From: Hymenopellis radicata
Taxonomy: Eukaryota > Basidiomycota > Agaricomycetes > Agaricales > Physalacriaceae
Assembly (NCBI GenBank): GCA_015501595.1
Contig: JADNRX010000219.1
Span: forward strand, 28,530 to 92,529
DNA length: 64,000 bases
Direction: 5' to 3'
Positions 1-11,626 of this stretch are shown here, one piece after another. The translations under genes and the position numbers were made by a program. The notes under the pieces were generated by a model. The model was not told the origin of the DNA, made no database searches, and was given only the letters and a program-made list of their open reading frames with translations. The stretch's first letter is position 1. The number at the start of each line of letters is the position of its first letter.

Positions 1-410
1 ATTCCGTGTCCATTCCGATATGACAGCCTTGCTGTAGTTGTACACATCGAGAAAGGCTGTGTATCCCAGCTGCCGCCGTAGAACGCACGCATGGCGATGT
101 AAGTACTGTAGCGTTTCGACCGTAACTTCACAGCCTGTGACCCGTTATGGTCTGAAGTTACAGCGAACAGCTTCACAGACCCTTAAATTGCCTTATTTGG
201 ACAGTCCCGCCTATGGCGGGACCTGAAATTTCCTTATTTGGAGGCTCGTGCCTGGCCAAAGTGGTCTGTGACCCGTTATGATGTATATATAGCTTCACTT
301 CAAAGACCTCTGTGACCCGTTATGTGAATTTGCGGTCGAAACGCTACAGTACATCTTCCTCCGACCATCGCGCACTTCCTAGTGGAAGGTACTTATACTC
401 TTCTCATGGT
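1..410. repeat. Inverted copy of 63,308-63,477
   Basis: Apart from the MITE at 106-349, this stretch is the reverse complement of about 63,308-63,477 with a few mismatches. Similarity stops near 410, at the site where the other copy carries a MITE. It may continue beyond the left window edge. No gene recognised. Confidence 0.85.
106..349. mobile_element. 244-bp TA-flanked MITE
   Basis: Terminal inverted repeats are visible: CTGTAGCGTTTCGACCG at the left end and its near-perfect complement at the right end. The element is flanked by TA on both sides (104-105 and 350-351). The same flanking sequence without the insertion occurs inverted at about 63,360-63,380, so the insertion boundaries and the TA target duplication are directly demonstrated. 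Three copies of a GTGACCCGTTATG motif lie inside, probably subterminal repeats. No coding capacity. Confidence 0.9.
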
Positions 411-1074
411 GCGTACTAGCTGTCAAGGGCGTCTCTCGAGTGCCATCATCGTCAGATTCGACTCCACCTCCCAGTCTCGAACTTGCACAGCGTTCAGATT
501 CGTACATGCTGCCTTATCCCGCTGTTGGAAGAGCCGGTCAGTAGGATAGACCATGTTCGAAGGTTCTCATGCTGCTCTCCAAAGACTTTCAGGACATAAA
601 TCGGGTCGAGATATTATAGAACAGCACAGAAATGGAAAGGGCATAAGTATGGTACATGGTAGGAAGGGGAAGGCTAAGGTGATGCATGGAGAGATAGCGC
701 AAGGGACAACAAAGCAAGGACGTGATAGCAGTGTACACAGCGAAAGCGTATGGAGTGGAGGCATAGTATGTGTGGGGGAAAATATACGATCAAGGGAAAT
801 GACAAGCCTCCTTTAAAGGAGGCAGAAGGTGTTCGACACCTCTTATACATCGTTCAAGGGAGATACTAGATACGACATCAGTCGGTTGTTATTGAGAGAT
901 GATAGAGCCATCCATACCTTGGAGCTGCACGTTGGAAGTCCAGCGGCCAGACGCCGTGTTGTTGAATCTTCTCAAGGTTCTCTGACGGTGGAGTCTCCAG
1001 CACCACATCTTTCCAAGGTAAGTCATACTGGCGATGACCGCGATCGCCAGCACTGGAAGCGCGGTTAGTCTTTG
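411..1074. other. No recognised gene
   Basis: Only short ORFs without recognisable features. A perfect 18-bp palindrome, GCCTCC-TTTAAA-GGAGGC, lies at 806-823. The last five bases (1075-1079, CGCTG) are the left target duplication of the retrotransposon. Confidence 0.5.
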
Positions 1075-1079
1075 CGCTG

Positions 1080-2723
1080 TGTCACGAATCGCCTTCCTCG
1101 TGACCTAGCGCCCCTTCCTTTTTCACTAATAAGGGCGCGCTAGAGTCTCCGGGCCACTCCATTATCACACTCCAGTGTTATCATGCTCTAACATCGTCAT
1201 GTGTCAAGCGGTCCGGGTCCCGGTCCGGAAGTGCCGAGATGCCGGTTAGTGAGTCGTCTGGATTTTGGCCCATGGGCCAAAATCTATCCACTGCTAAGTC
1301 ATGTGACCACCTCATGACTCCAGATGATCTGATTGGTATTCCCACTTAGTCTCTTCAAAACAGACGCTATATACACGATCGATTTTTATAATGTGAGGTT
1401 GATCGATGTGTATAGAGTCTGTCGATTAAGTTGGGGCCTGTACCGTGATTGTGATTATTATGTAAGTCACCCGAATCGGGCGACACATATTTTTCTTCAT
1501 CTACCGCCACCACTGCGACTACTTCCACTCCTCTCGACTACTCATGGTGCCTTCAACGACAAGCGGACATCGGTATTGGAGAGATAAACATCTATCTGCG
1601 AGAAAGCCTTATATGGGGTGCAGCATCACGCTGTTTGCTGGCATGCAATGTAGACGGGTGCGCTACTCTTACACTTTAAGTTTAAATGCTTCAGGATGTA
1701 TAGGTGACCATACTTTCAACAACATGGAGACTGCGAGGCAACTGCGAGCACAACGACACACGACTGCGAGGCCACTTCGAGCACGACGACCCGGCTCAGC
1801 AAGCACAACGACACGGCGGGTAACTGCGACCACGACAACGCGAGCAGTACAAGCACGACGGGCACGCGACCACGACGACACGGGCACTGCGCGCATGGTG
1901 ACGCAACTACCAGGACGCGGCGACTCGGATATGGCGAGTGGGACACGGCGACCTCCAGCTCATGGCACAGCAACAATCAGAATCTTTGCATCCACGCGCC
2001 GCAACAACGCAGGTATCACTTGCACTGCCCACTATATGTATCAGGAGGAATGGGACGGTCCTGAAGACTTAGAAGTACCGGACTAGACTTCCAGACACGA
2101 TATATAGTACTGTAATAGCTGTAATACGGACAGGGCAGGGATAATTACTTATTTTATTGCTCACCTTCACTGCCGACGTCGAATTCGAATGAGCATCTAT
2201 TCTTGCCTCTTACACAGCGTGCAGACCCGAAAAGTGAGGTTGCCGACGCCTCATCCCGCCCCCTAATCCTTCTGCTTTTTTTGCGCGGGTGACGAATGTG
2301 TCGGGCCCGAGCTGGGCACAGGCCGCATGGGCCGTATGCAGCGACGACGAGCGCGAGCTCGACTCTCCGCGCCTGGCTAAGCTTACGTGACCTTCCTTAA
2401 ATGGGCAACTTATGTAATAGGCCCAATCGCGGTACACACCCCCACTTAAACACTAGACTAATTCCCACTGTCTATTGTTCCATCCTAGGTCTTCCCATTG
2501 TTCGTACAGCCACAGACTCTATATACATATACGCAGCCCTTGTAGATAGTTCCCCACTCTGTCCTCCTTTGTCTCCGTACTACACAGTTCCCTCTGTACT
2601 ACGTCGAGCTAGCACAGCGTCCTCTACGCTTTATCATCTATCATTCTTATCGCATCTCTATTCTCCCGCTCCTCTAGTCGCGGCCCTAGCGGTCTTGTGC
2701 TCACGTGGTCACTGTTCTTGACA
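1080..2723 (+). repeat. 5' LTR, interrupted
   Basis: Matches the 3' LTR at 9526-10046 on both sides of an insertion at 1347-2460. Removing the insertion and one copy of its 9-bp target duplication leaves 521 bp, the same as the 3' LTR. Confidence 0.95.
1347..2460. mobile_element. 1.1-kb DNA element in the 5' LTR (Mutator-like?)
   Basis: Inserted in the LTR with a 9-bp target duplication ATTCCCACT (1338-1346 and 2461-2469); the uninterrupted site is seen in the 3' LTR at 9784-9792. The ends are TAGTCT and AGACTA. A longer imperfect inverted repeat pairs about 1403-1470 with about 2400-2460 (shared GTACCG.GATTG and ATTA.ATAAGT motifs). The 9-bp duplication and long imperfect inverted repeats suggest a non-autonomous Mutator-like element, but no transposase is encoded and the superfamily is an inference. 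Its ORFs show no recognisable domain. Confidence 0.85.
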
Positions 2724-2755
2724 TTAGGACAGAGTCTACTACGCTCGCCCCGCGT

Positions 2756-5075
2756 ATGTCCTGCACCAAGGACTCTTGCACTGCCGACTACGATCATCTC
2801 CCCGATTGCCCACGTCGTCCCCGAACTACCAAGCTTACCTTGAAGAAGGCATCTCCTGGTGAGAGAATCCTAGATAACCACGCCGCCTTCTGCTTGCACC
2901 TCCCCATAGTTGCACAATATCGGCAGTACCTGCGCCGAGATCAACGTGATCAACGTTCCCACCCATACCGTCGACCACCTCCTACCTTCATCCCCGCCAA
3001 ATACACCTCTGCATAAACCCCCTTCGTCACCACGTCTTTCTCAGCCCCGCAGTACGTCACTGCCGCTGATCTCACAGATCCAAGACCTCTCCCCACCTCT
3101 ATTATCGGCATCAACAACCTACGCTATTTCGATATCAAGGGTGTCGGCAATCGAGAGATCAGATTCCACACCTCGACCAATCCCGACGAACGAGTAGGGT
3201 GGTACTACAGAGCGAACCCAGAAAAGTCTTATTTCATCGAACTCCATCATCTTCCCGATCCACCTAGTGACGACGAAGAGCAGGATACCCAAGCTGAGTC
3301 TGCCCTTACACAGCAATTAGCCACTGCCCTAGCTCCCCTTGCAGCATCTGGACATCGTATAGGGCGATCCCCTGCTCTCTCTCGCATCACAACTCCCGTT
3401 GTAACCTCATCATTACCCCTTGCACCTGAACCCCCCGTCGTCCATACACCGTTTGACGACGACGAAGACGACGACGAAGACGACGAAAACCCCTCAGATA
3501 ACGAGAACCCAGAATCTCCTGATCGCACTACCCGATCTCCTCCACCGTCTCCATCACCGCCCCCATCTCCATCGCCGTCACCACCACCCGCTGCTATCGC
3601 TGTCATCCCTCGACCAATGTCTCGCTCAGATCGCGGTAACAAACCCAAGCCCTTCAATGGCGACCGCGGCCAGTCGCGCCTCTTCATCCAAGAGCTCAAC
3701 TAGAGCATGCCACGAGTCTAAACCCGGGTCCGGCGGGTCGAGTTTGCGCGAGTTTGCATATCTGAAGTCCGGACTTGCGACTTGTCTCAAACTCGCGAGT
3801 CGCGGGTCTAAAACTCGCGAGTTTGCGAGTTTTTGACGAGTTTTGAGCTATAACCCACTCATATCCCCTTCAACTGAGGTCAAACTAGTGCAAACATCAT
3901 CTCTATAGCCTATTGCAACTCTATTGGATCATATTCATATGTATAACACAGTTTATATGCATAACATTATATATTAACTGACTACCGGAACCTGCGCAAG
4001 TACTTGTGAAATGCTCCAACTCCAAACCTGCGACTTGTGCGAACCCGGGTCGCGAGTCGCGAGTCGCAGGTTACCTGCGGGTTACCTGCGCTGGCCGAAA
4101 CTCGTGGCATGCTCTAAGCTCAATAATTTCCTCCGTCTCAACACTGCCAACTACACCACGGAGGCTGACAAAGTCTCCTTCTTCTTCACTTGCTTCGAAC
4201 GAGAGACCACTGCAGGCGAGTGGGCCTCAAATGGAATGGAAGCCTACGACGAAGAGCAGCTCACCACGTTCACTGGTACGAAGGTCTGGAGTACGATCGC
4301 TAACTGCATCACCCAGTTCAACAATGCCTTTGGTGCTCTTGACCCCACCACTGCTGCTCGCAATGACCTCGACTCTCTTCGTCAACGAGGAGACTTTGCG
4401 CGCATTGACGCGTTTATGACCCGTTTCGAGACCCTGGCGATGAAGTCCAAGTACGAAGACGCCGCCCTCATCCACTTCTTTAAACAGGGCATTCATCACG
4501 AACTTCGCACCATCATCGCCGATCAACACCCCCAGCCCACTACCCTTGCAGAGTGGAAGACTCGAGTTGTCAACCTGGAGAACTCCCGTGCCGCTTTGAG
4601 GGCCGAGTCGTCCACTCGGTACTATCCTTCGCGCAACACCCAGTCCTCGCGCTCCAACAGCGCACCAGCCCAGGATATGGGTGTTCCTATGGATGTTGAC
4701 GCGCAACGGCATTCCTCAGGTGCAAATTCCAGCTCTGATAGACTTACGAGACTGACCCCAATGGAAAGAGAACGCCTTCGCCGCCAGGGCGCCTGCTTTA
4801 AATGCCGTCGACCTGGGCACATCTCTCGCGACTGCCCCGTCCGCGATCCAAGACCCAACTCCACCTCCCAATCAGCTGGGCGATCCATCTGCAGCACTGA
4901 CGTAGCTGCTGCTGATACCCCAGTTGCATCCACATCGACGGCGCAACTCGGCGAAATTCGCGACACGATCAAGGAACTGAGCGATGCGTTTAACCGCATG
5001 AGAGGGCTCCAGGGAGAAGAGAAGGCAGAGGCGGCCAATTATTTGAAAGATTTTGTTGCGCATTTGGATTTTTAG
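2756..5075 (+). pseudogene. gag: Retrotransposon gag, interrupted by a MITE
   Basis: The reading frame opens at ATG 2756, carries an in-frame TAA at 3014-3016, then continues through an acidic and proline-rich stretch (about 3119-3700) to a MITE at 3701-4116. After the MITE it resumes in another frame: a retrotransposon Gag domain (about 4117-4600) and one CCHC zinc knuckle, CFKCRRPGHISRDC, at about 4793-4835, ending at TAG 5073-5075. The ORF that begins at 4011 takes its first roughly 35 residues from MITE sequence and is not the ancestral start. Gag would package the element RNA into virus-like particles. The insertion (416 bp plus 8-bp duplication) shifts the frame, so no complete Gag can be made. 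Confidence 0.9.
3701..4116 (+). mobile_element. 416-bp hAT-like MITE, copy 1
   Basis: Terminal inverted repeats TAGAGCATGCCACGAGT, with target duplication AGCTCAAC (3693-3700) and AGCTCAAT (4117-4124), 7 of 8 matching. Subterminal regions are rich in ACTCGCGAGT-type repeats. Nearly identical to 7123-7538 in opposite orientation. The 8-bp target duplication and TAGAG termini fit the hAT superfamily. Confidence 0.93.
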
Positions 5076-5095
5076 AGCACTCCCCCACTGCAACG

Positions 5096-8000
5096 TTGGG
5101 AGGAGTTGTACGATATACTGCTGGAAGTGCCGGGCGAAATAAATTTTCGGTTTTGTCATCCCTTTGTGAGCGTATTCATCCCTCAGAACTGCGGATGTCA
5201 GCAATCACAAGAAACCGACAGACACCCTCGCTCGTACTCCGAACCGAGTTCATCGGAAAACTATCCGGCTGGCAAATCGTTGCTCAAGCGCTCATTGACA
5301 GTGGCGCTGAAGGAATCATTATTAACAACAAATTCGCTGAACGACACCACTTCACTCTTCTTCCCGTTCCCACTCCCTTCCCCGTTCGAAATGTTGATGG
5401 ATCTGAGAATGTCATGGGCTACGTCACTCATTTTACTCTTCAACGTGCATGAATTTACAATCACGACCGCACAGCACATCATGAAGAGGAGATTGAACTC
5501 TATGTCACCGACATTGGTGATCATGACGTGATCCTAGGGACTGACTGGCTTGATGAACACAACCCGAGATCGACTGGGCAGGTTCAGAGCTTCACTTTAC
5601 ACGGTGTCCGGCCTCTTGTATTCACCGGCCTGAGAAACCGGTCACCCATGTACGTGCCAAAGCTAAACAAACCCCTGTCATTGCTCACACCCAACCTCAC
5701 GACCCTCGACTGCACCACCGAGACTACGAAGTCAAGTGGAGCGACCCCATCCCAGGCGCGGTTGCTAAACCGGTACAGCGCCGTGCTGGAAGACGTTGTC
5801 CTGTTCGTGTTTTCAACCATATCCAAGTACCTGTTGTCCTTTTCACCGAAGATGAAGAGGAAGAGCTGGATGTCGAACCAGTCTGGACGCAGGATGTCTT
5901 CGAACAGCATTACTACCATGACGATTATCCCCGACCTGCCTCCAAACCACCTGATCCCACCGACGTCCATATCTGAGCCACATTCACGAACGCGCAGAAG
6001 TTAGCTGAAGCGGCTCAAGCGCAAGCTAAACCGGACAATCGTCCGCTCAAGGAGCGTGTTCCCTCTCCATATCATGCCTTTCTCACCATCTTTGACAAGC
6101 GAACCTCCGAACGACTACCAGCGCATAGTTCTTGGGATCATGCCATCGATCTTAAACTGGACTTTGAGCCCAAGGCTTGCAAGACGTATCCTCTATCACC
6201 CGATGAGCAGCAGCAGCTGGACTCGTTCCTCGACGAGAACCTCAAGAAGGGGTATATCCGACCTTCGAAGTCGTCTATGGCGAGTCCTTTCTTCTTTGTT
6301 AAGAAAAAGGACGGATCATTGCGCCCCGTACAGGATTATCGAGAACTCAATAAAGGCACTGTCAAGAACGAGTATCCCCTTCCGCTCATCCCAGAGCTTA
6401 TCGACAAACTCAAAGGCGCGCGTATCTTCTCCAAGATCGACCTACGTTGGGGTTATAACAACGTGCGTATGAAGGAAGGAGACGAGTGGAAGGGAGCCTT
6501 CAAGACCAACCGAGGACTCTTCGAGCCAACCGTCATGTTCTTCGGACTCATGAACTCTCCAGCGACCTTTCAGGCTATGATGAACAGCATTCTCAAGGAT
6601 CTCATCGACTCCGGAAAAGTCGTCGTCTATATGGATGACATCTTGATCTTTACTGAGACGTTGGAAGAACATCGGCGCATCGTACGGGAAGTCTTAAAAT
6701 GACTCCAGGAGCATGACCTCTATGCGAAACCAGAGAAGTGCGTCTTTGAAGCTGAGTCCGTCGAGTTCTTGGGGCTTATCATCTCTCACAACACCCTCCG
6801 CATGGATCCCGTTAAAGTGTCGGGCGTCTCTCAGTGGCCGACCCCAAGACGAGTCAAAGACGTACAAGCATTCCTAGGGTTCGGTAACTTCTATCGACGT
6901 TTCATCAAGGACTTCTCCAAGATTGCTCGACCGCTCTTTGATCTTACCAAGAAGGATCAGACGTGGGACTGGAATCCCTCGTCGCAAACGGCCTTTCAGG
7001 CCCTCAAAGATGTGTTCACCTCTGCTCCCGTTCTAATTATGCCCGACCCTGATAAACCCTATCGTGTGGAAGCAGACGCGTCTGACTTCGCGACTGGTGC
7101 CACCCTTTACCAACAAGGAGACTAGAGCATGCCACGAGTTTCAGCCAGCGCAGGTAACCCGCAGGTAACCTGCGACTCGCGACTCGCGACCCGGGTTCGC
7201 ACAAGTCGCAGGTTTGGAGTTGGAGCATTTCGCAAGTACTTGCGCAGGTTCCGGTAGTCAGTTAATATATAATGTTATGCATATAAACTGTGTTATACAT
7301 ATGAATATGATCCAATAGAGTTGCAATAGGCTATAGAGATGATGTTTGCACTAGTTTGACCTCAGTTGAAGGGGATATGAGTGGGTTATAGCTCAAAACT
7401 CGTCAAAAACTCGCAAACTCGCGAGTTTTAGACCCGCGACTCGCGAGTTTGAGACAAGTCGCAAGTCCGGACTTCAGATATGCAAACTCGCGCAAACTCG
7501 ACCCGCCGGACCCGGGTTTAGACTCGTGGCATGCTCTAAAGGAGACGACGAGCAGTGGCACCCTTGCGCGTTCCTGTCCAAGTCGCTCAACGAGACGCAG
7601 CGCAACTACGATATCCACGATAAGGAGCTTCTTGCGATTATCCGAGCGCTGGAGGATTGGCGACACTACCTTGAGGGCGCTCGTCATAAGGTTGAGGTCA
7701 TCACCGACCACAAGAACCTCGAGTACTTTACGCAGTCCCAGAAGCTGAGTCGCCGTCAAGCCCGATGGGCGTTATTCCTTACACGTTTTGACTTTGAACT
7801 GATTCACAAACGAGGAACCCTGAACCACAGTGATCCCCTTTCTCGCTGCCCAGACCATAAAGAGGGGGTCGAAGACGATAATGCAGATCGCATACTGCTC
7901 GACCCCACATTCTTCCGCATTCGCGCTGTCCGCCCTAGTGCAGTGTCGTCCATTGGAGACAATGAGTTGCGGAGGCGGATTCGCGAGTGTTCATCAAGGG

Positions 8001-9589
8001 ACAAGGAAGTGCTCAGTGCGTTAGACATTATTCTCAACAATGGGCCTCGTTCGCTGGTCAAAAACCTACAGGAATGGAACTACGAAGAGGGCCTAGTACT
8101 CTTTCGAGGAAAGGTTTACGTTCCTAAGGATGCCGCTCTTCGCCGGGATGTCGTCAAGATGTACCATGACTCAATAGTCGCCGGACATCCAGGACGCTAC
8201 AAGACCTATGAATTCGTGAGCCGCGAGTTCTGGTGGCCAGGCATATCTGTTTTTATTCGCGACTACGTGCGAGGCTGTCCCACTTGTCAGGTCACCAAGG
8301 TCAATAATCATCCACCCCATGTTCCCCTCGTCCCCAACGAAATCCCCACTCGTCCCTTTGGTACGATTACCAGCGACTTTATTGTCGGACTCCCTGAATG
8401 TGACGGCTACAATGCTATCCACTGTGTCGTTGATCGATCTACCAAGGGCGTTGTCGTCACTCCATGCCGAGATACCATTGACGTCGACGGCACTATCGAC
8501 CTTCTTCTCAATCACACCTACCGACGATACGGACTCTGGGACAAGATGATCACCGACCGAGGTCCTCAGTTCGCCAGCCAGGTCATGCAAGGAATCCATA
8601 AACGCCTCGGTATCATCTCAGCCCTCAGTACCGCCTACCATCCAGAGATGGATGGGGAAACCGAGCGGTACAACCAAGAGTTGGAACAATACCTGCGCAT
8701 ATTCTGCAATTATCGCCAGGATGACTGGGTTAAGCACCTTCCTTTCGCCGAATTCTCCCATAACGTTCGCGTTCACTCCGCTACAGGGAAATCTCCATTT
8801 GAACTCCTGCATGGGTTCCTTCCAAGACTATTCCCGCCGCTGCGCACTGACTCACATCTCCCGACGCTTGAGTCCCGCCTAGAGACGTTGAAGGAATTAC
8901 GAGAAGAGGTAGAGGCGAGCTTGAAGAGCGCAGCGGAGGTTATGAAGACGCAGCACGGCAATTACCTGCTGGAACATCCGACGTTCAAGGTTGGAGACAA
9001 GGTGTTGCTGGATGGAAAAAACCTCGCTACAACGAGGCCGAAAGCTAAGTTGTCGAATAAACGCTATGGGCCATTCGAAATCACTGAAGTCCTTGGAACA
9101 GTAAACTTCCGCCTCAAACTGCCGAATAAATGGCAGATTCACAACGTATTCCACGCCTCCCTTCTTATCCCCTGGGTCGAGACCGATGCCCACGGGCCTC
9201 CCCTCCCATCTGAACTCCCCGACCTCGAGGGCGGCAAAGAGAAGTTCGACGTTGAAGCCATTCTTGCCTCCCGCAAACCACGAAATGGACGAGGGACCAG
9301 CTACAAAGTCAAATGGCTTGGTTATCCTGACTCCAAGAACACCTGGGAGCCGGCCTCCAACTTCTCCGCACACGCGAAGGAGCAGATTTATGAATTCCAC
9401 CGAAACAACCCGACCGCCTATCGCGCCCCGCTCCTCGTACACGTGCTCTCTTCGGCATCACCATGGGGGATATTTGGCGTGCTACTCCTGTGCTCCAGGC
9501 GCAAGCACAGCCTAAAGAGGGGTATTGTCACGAATCGCCTTCCTCGTGACCTAGCGCCCCTTCCTTTTTCACTAATAAGGGCGCGCTAG
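5096..9589 (+). pseudogene. pol: Retrotransposon pol (PR-RT-RH-IN-chromodomain), broken
   Basis: Domains in order: retropepsin with LIDSGAEG (about 5295-5320); reverse transcriptase with YMDDIL at about 6630-6647; RNase H (about 7040-7114 and 7547-7800); integrase with an HHCC zinc finger (about 8165-8290) and DDE core (SDFIVG, ITDRGPQF, E in the YHPEMDGETERYNQ segment); C-terminal chromodomain (about 9235-9400; WLGYPDSKNTWEP). Three in-frame TGA codons (5450, 5974, 6700) each stand where the family context suggests CGA, and one base seems missing near 5563, shifting the frame. A MITE at 7123-7538 splits the RNase H region. The final open frame (7526-9589) still covers RNase H to chromodomain. 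In the family the chromodomain directs integration to modified heterochromatin. Confidence 0.94.
7123..7538 (-). mobile_element. 416-bp hAT-like MITE, copy 2
   Basis: Same family and length as 3701-4116 but inverted. The target duplication is a perfect 8 bp, AAGGAGAC, at 7115-7122 and 7539-7546. The two copies differ at only a few positions, indicating recent mobility. Confidence 0.95.
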
Positions 9590-10046
9590 AGTCTCCGGGC
9601 CACTCCATTATCACACTTCAGTGTTATCATGCTCTAACATCATCATGTGTCAAGCGGTCCAGGTCCCGGTCCGGAAGTGCCGAGATGCCGGTTAGTGAGT
9701 CGTCTGGATTTTGGCCCATGGGCCAAAATCTATCCACTGCTAAGTCATGTGACCACCTCATGACTCCAGATGATCTGATTGGTATTCCCACTGTCTATTG
9801 TTCCATCCTAGGTCTTCCCATTGTTCGTACAGCCACAGACTCTATATACATATACGCAGCCCTTGTAGATAGTTCCCCACTCTGTCCTCCTTTGTCTCCG
9901 TACTACACAGTCCCCTCTGTACTACGTCGAGCTAGCACAGCGTCCTCTACGCTTTATCATCTATCATTCTTATCGCATCTCTATTCTCCCGCTCCTCTAG
10001 TCGCGGCCCGAGCGGTCTTGTGCTCACGTGGTCACTGTTCTTGACA
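9526..10046 (+). repeat. 3' LTR, intact
   Basis: 521 bp, TGTCACG...TTGACA. It differs from the 5' LTR at about five sites; at least four are transitions (such as C/T at the ACACTCCAG/ACACTTCAG site and G/A at CATCGTCATG/CATCATCATG). It contains the empty target site of the 1347-2460 insertion. Confidence 0.96.
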
Positions 10047-10051
10047 CGCTG

Positions 10052-11626
10052 GCAGAAAGTGTTCGACCTACCACCTACAACGACGCCATATCCAACTATG
10101 TCTCTAGTGGATGCATCGTCAGGAAGTAGGAAAGAGACCATGTGAGAGCAAAATGAGTGTAAAGAACGGGGAAATGTGTATCAGATGCGAAAGTCTTTTA
10201 TAAAAAAAGCATATACAGCAACAGACCAGAATGAGTGACCGATTCCTCTTGCAACAGCCTTCGACTGCTGCTGTAGCCAGACGCAAGAGCGTCATTCCTG
10301 AGGACATAAGAGAATACAGCTGTCGTTGATGGCTGTGCTCGGCGTGACGGCGCCTCGCACCAGAAGAGTAGAACGAAATTGTGAATTGCTAGCAGGTAGT
10401 GGGTCAAGGCCTTGAACTTAAATTCAGGGCTGGAATTCATCCTCGCATAGAATCCCAAAGCCGCTGTCCGTGCGCATCAGTTGGTCTCTCCGCGACGATG
10501 TCTTCCTTTTGTGCGATTGCTATATGGTTATCGCTTGGATCATCATCATCATCATCAATTACTCGGCACGGACCTATGTAGATCGCCGGACGCTAGGCTA
10601 CAGTACGACACCAATGTACTGTACATATCCTAACTACCCCTCACTTCACCAGCAAGCCAATCTCCTGGTAAGACAATACGGAAACCCGCACTGCCTCCCA
10701 GGGTAGAGCTTGAAAGCTCAGCAAACGGAAAGACCTGGTACATAAACTCTTCCTTCAATCAACTTAGTAGTCATTCAGCATAGCGCAATGGCTGAGAAGA
10801 GAAGACTAAGTACTAAGCAAGGGATATGTCACCTATCTCGTTGTGAAGCGGGCATGGCAATGGTACATGGCACGTAGCCTAAGACCACGCACCACCCTAC
10901 CAACTGCCCGCCAGTGCTATATTTCTATTTAAGGGATTGTTTACGACGTAGTTTCCAAAGATTGGACACCATCGACGTCTTGTCGACTGAATGTCGACGT
11001 TGCCTCGGATATATCCGAGGAGTTCAGTTCGGAGTTCCACGGCAGGCACTTGCCGAGTACGGCAACACATTGTCCGAACCTTAAAATTTTTACTGGGCGC
11101 AACGGCGGGCAGAGTCAACGACTTCATCTGCAACACGGACGAGAGAAGGGACCTGAAAAGGCTGAAAAGATGTATCCCGTGGTGTAGGTATAACATGACG
11201 AGCCCGGGGAGAAGGTAGGAGAAAATGGACAGTGACCACGACAGTCTAACATCATAGTACCATGAAACAATGCTCTCGCAGAGACACATTTACAGGACAT
11301 GGACGCTGAACAGCTGAGGTAGGTCGACGTTTGCAGGTAGGAATCGCCGGGGCCGTGGATATTGCACACCGTCGTGAGCTTCGAGGAGGAAAGGCTTTTT
11401 TTTGGACTAAAAAAGTAATAATTCGACGAACAAGCCACCACGACATCATGTAGACATCGTGAATAAACTTTCCGCTGCGTGTTTTTTTGTGGGGTTGCGT
11501 CGCTAGACGACTTTTGTAGTTTGATGGTGGGCAAATCGGTCCTTTCTAGTACGGCAATGAAGAGGGGCGATTTCCGGAATTACCGAAACCTTTTTGGTGT
11601 TCAGACACCGCCGGTCCTTTACCATG
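10052..11626. other. No recognised gene
   Basis: Short ORFs on both strands lack recognisable domains and paired splice sites that I could join. The first bases (GGCAGAAAGTGTTCGAC) resemble 822-838 on the other side of the retrotransposon, possibly an old local repeat. Confidence 0.45.

Larger units (their letters stand above)
1080..10046 (+). mobile_element. Ty3/gypsy chromovirus LTR retrotransposon, decayed
   Basis: A full-length element bounded by 521-bp LTRs (the 5' one enlarged by an insertion), starting TGTCACG and ending TTGACA, with a 5-bp target duplication CGCTG at 1075-1079 and 10047-10051. Internal order is gag, protease, reverse transcriptase, RNase H, integrase, chromodomain, as in chromoviruses. 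A polypurine tract, AAAGAGGGG, lies at 9514-9522 just before the 3' LTR. I could not identify a primer-binding site after 2723. The LTRs differ at only about five positions, so insertion was fairly recent. The element is nevertheless inactive: three nested insertions, several in-frame stops and a frameshift. Confidence 0.96.

Noticed and set aside
1544..2086. 180-residue Arg/Thr-rich ORF as a gene
   Set aside because: It lies within the 1.1-kb inserted element and its composition reflects ACGAC-type low-complexity repeats.
4011..4120. New N terminus for Gag starting MLQLQTCDLCEPG
   Set aside because: It is MITE sequence; the same peptide is encoded by the other MITE copy near 7,228. It is an accident of insertion.
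11124..11534. 136-residue minus-strand ORF as a gene
   Set aside because: No domain, no homologue in the duplicated block, and only chance-like serine and cysteine content.
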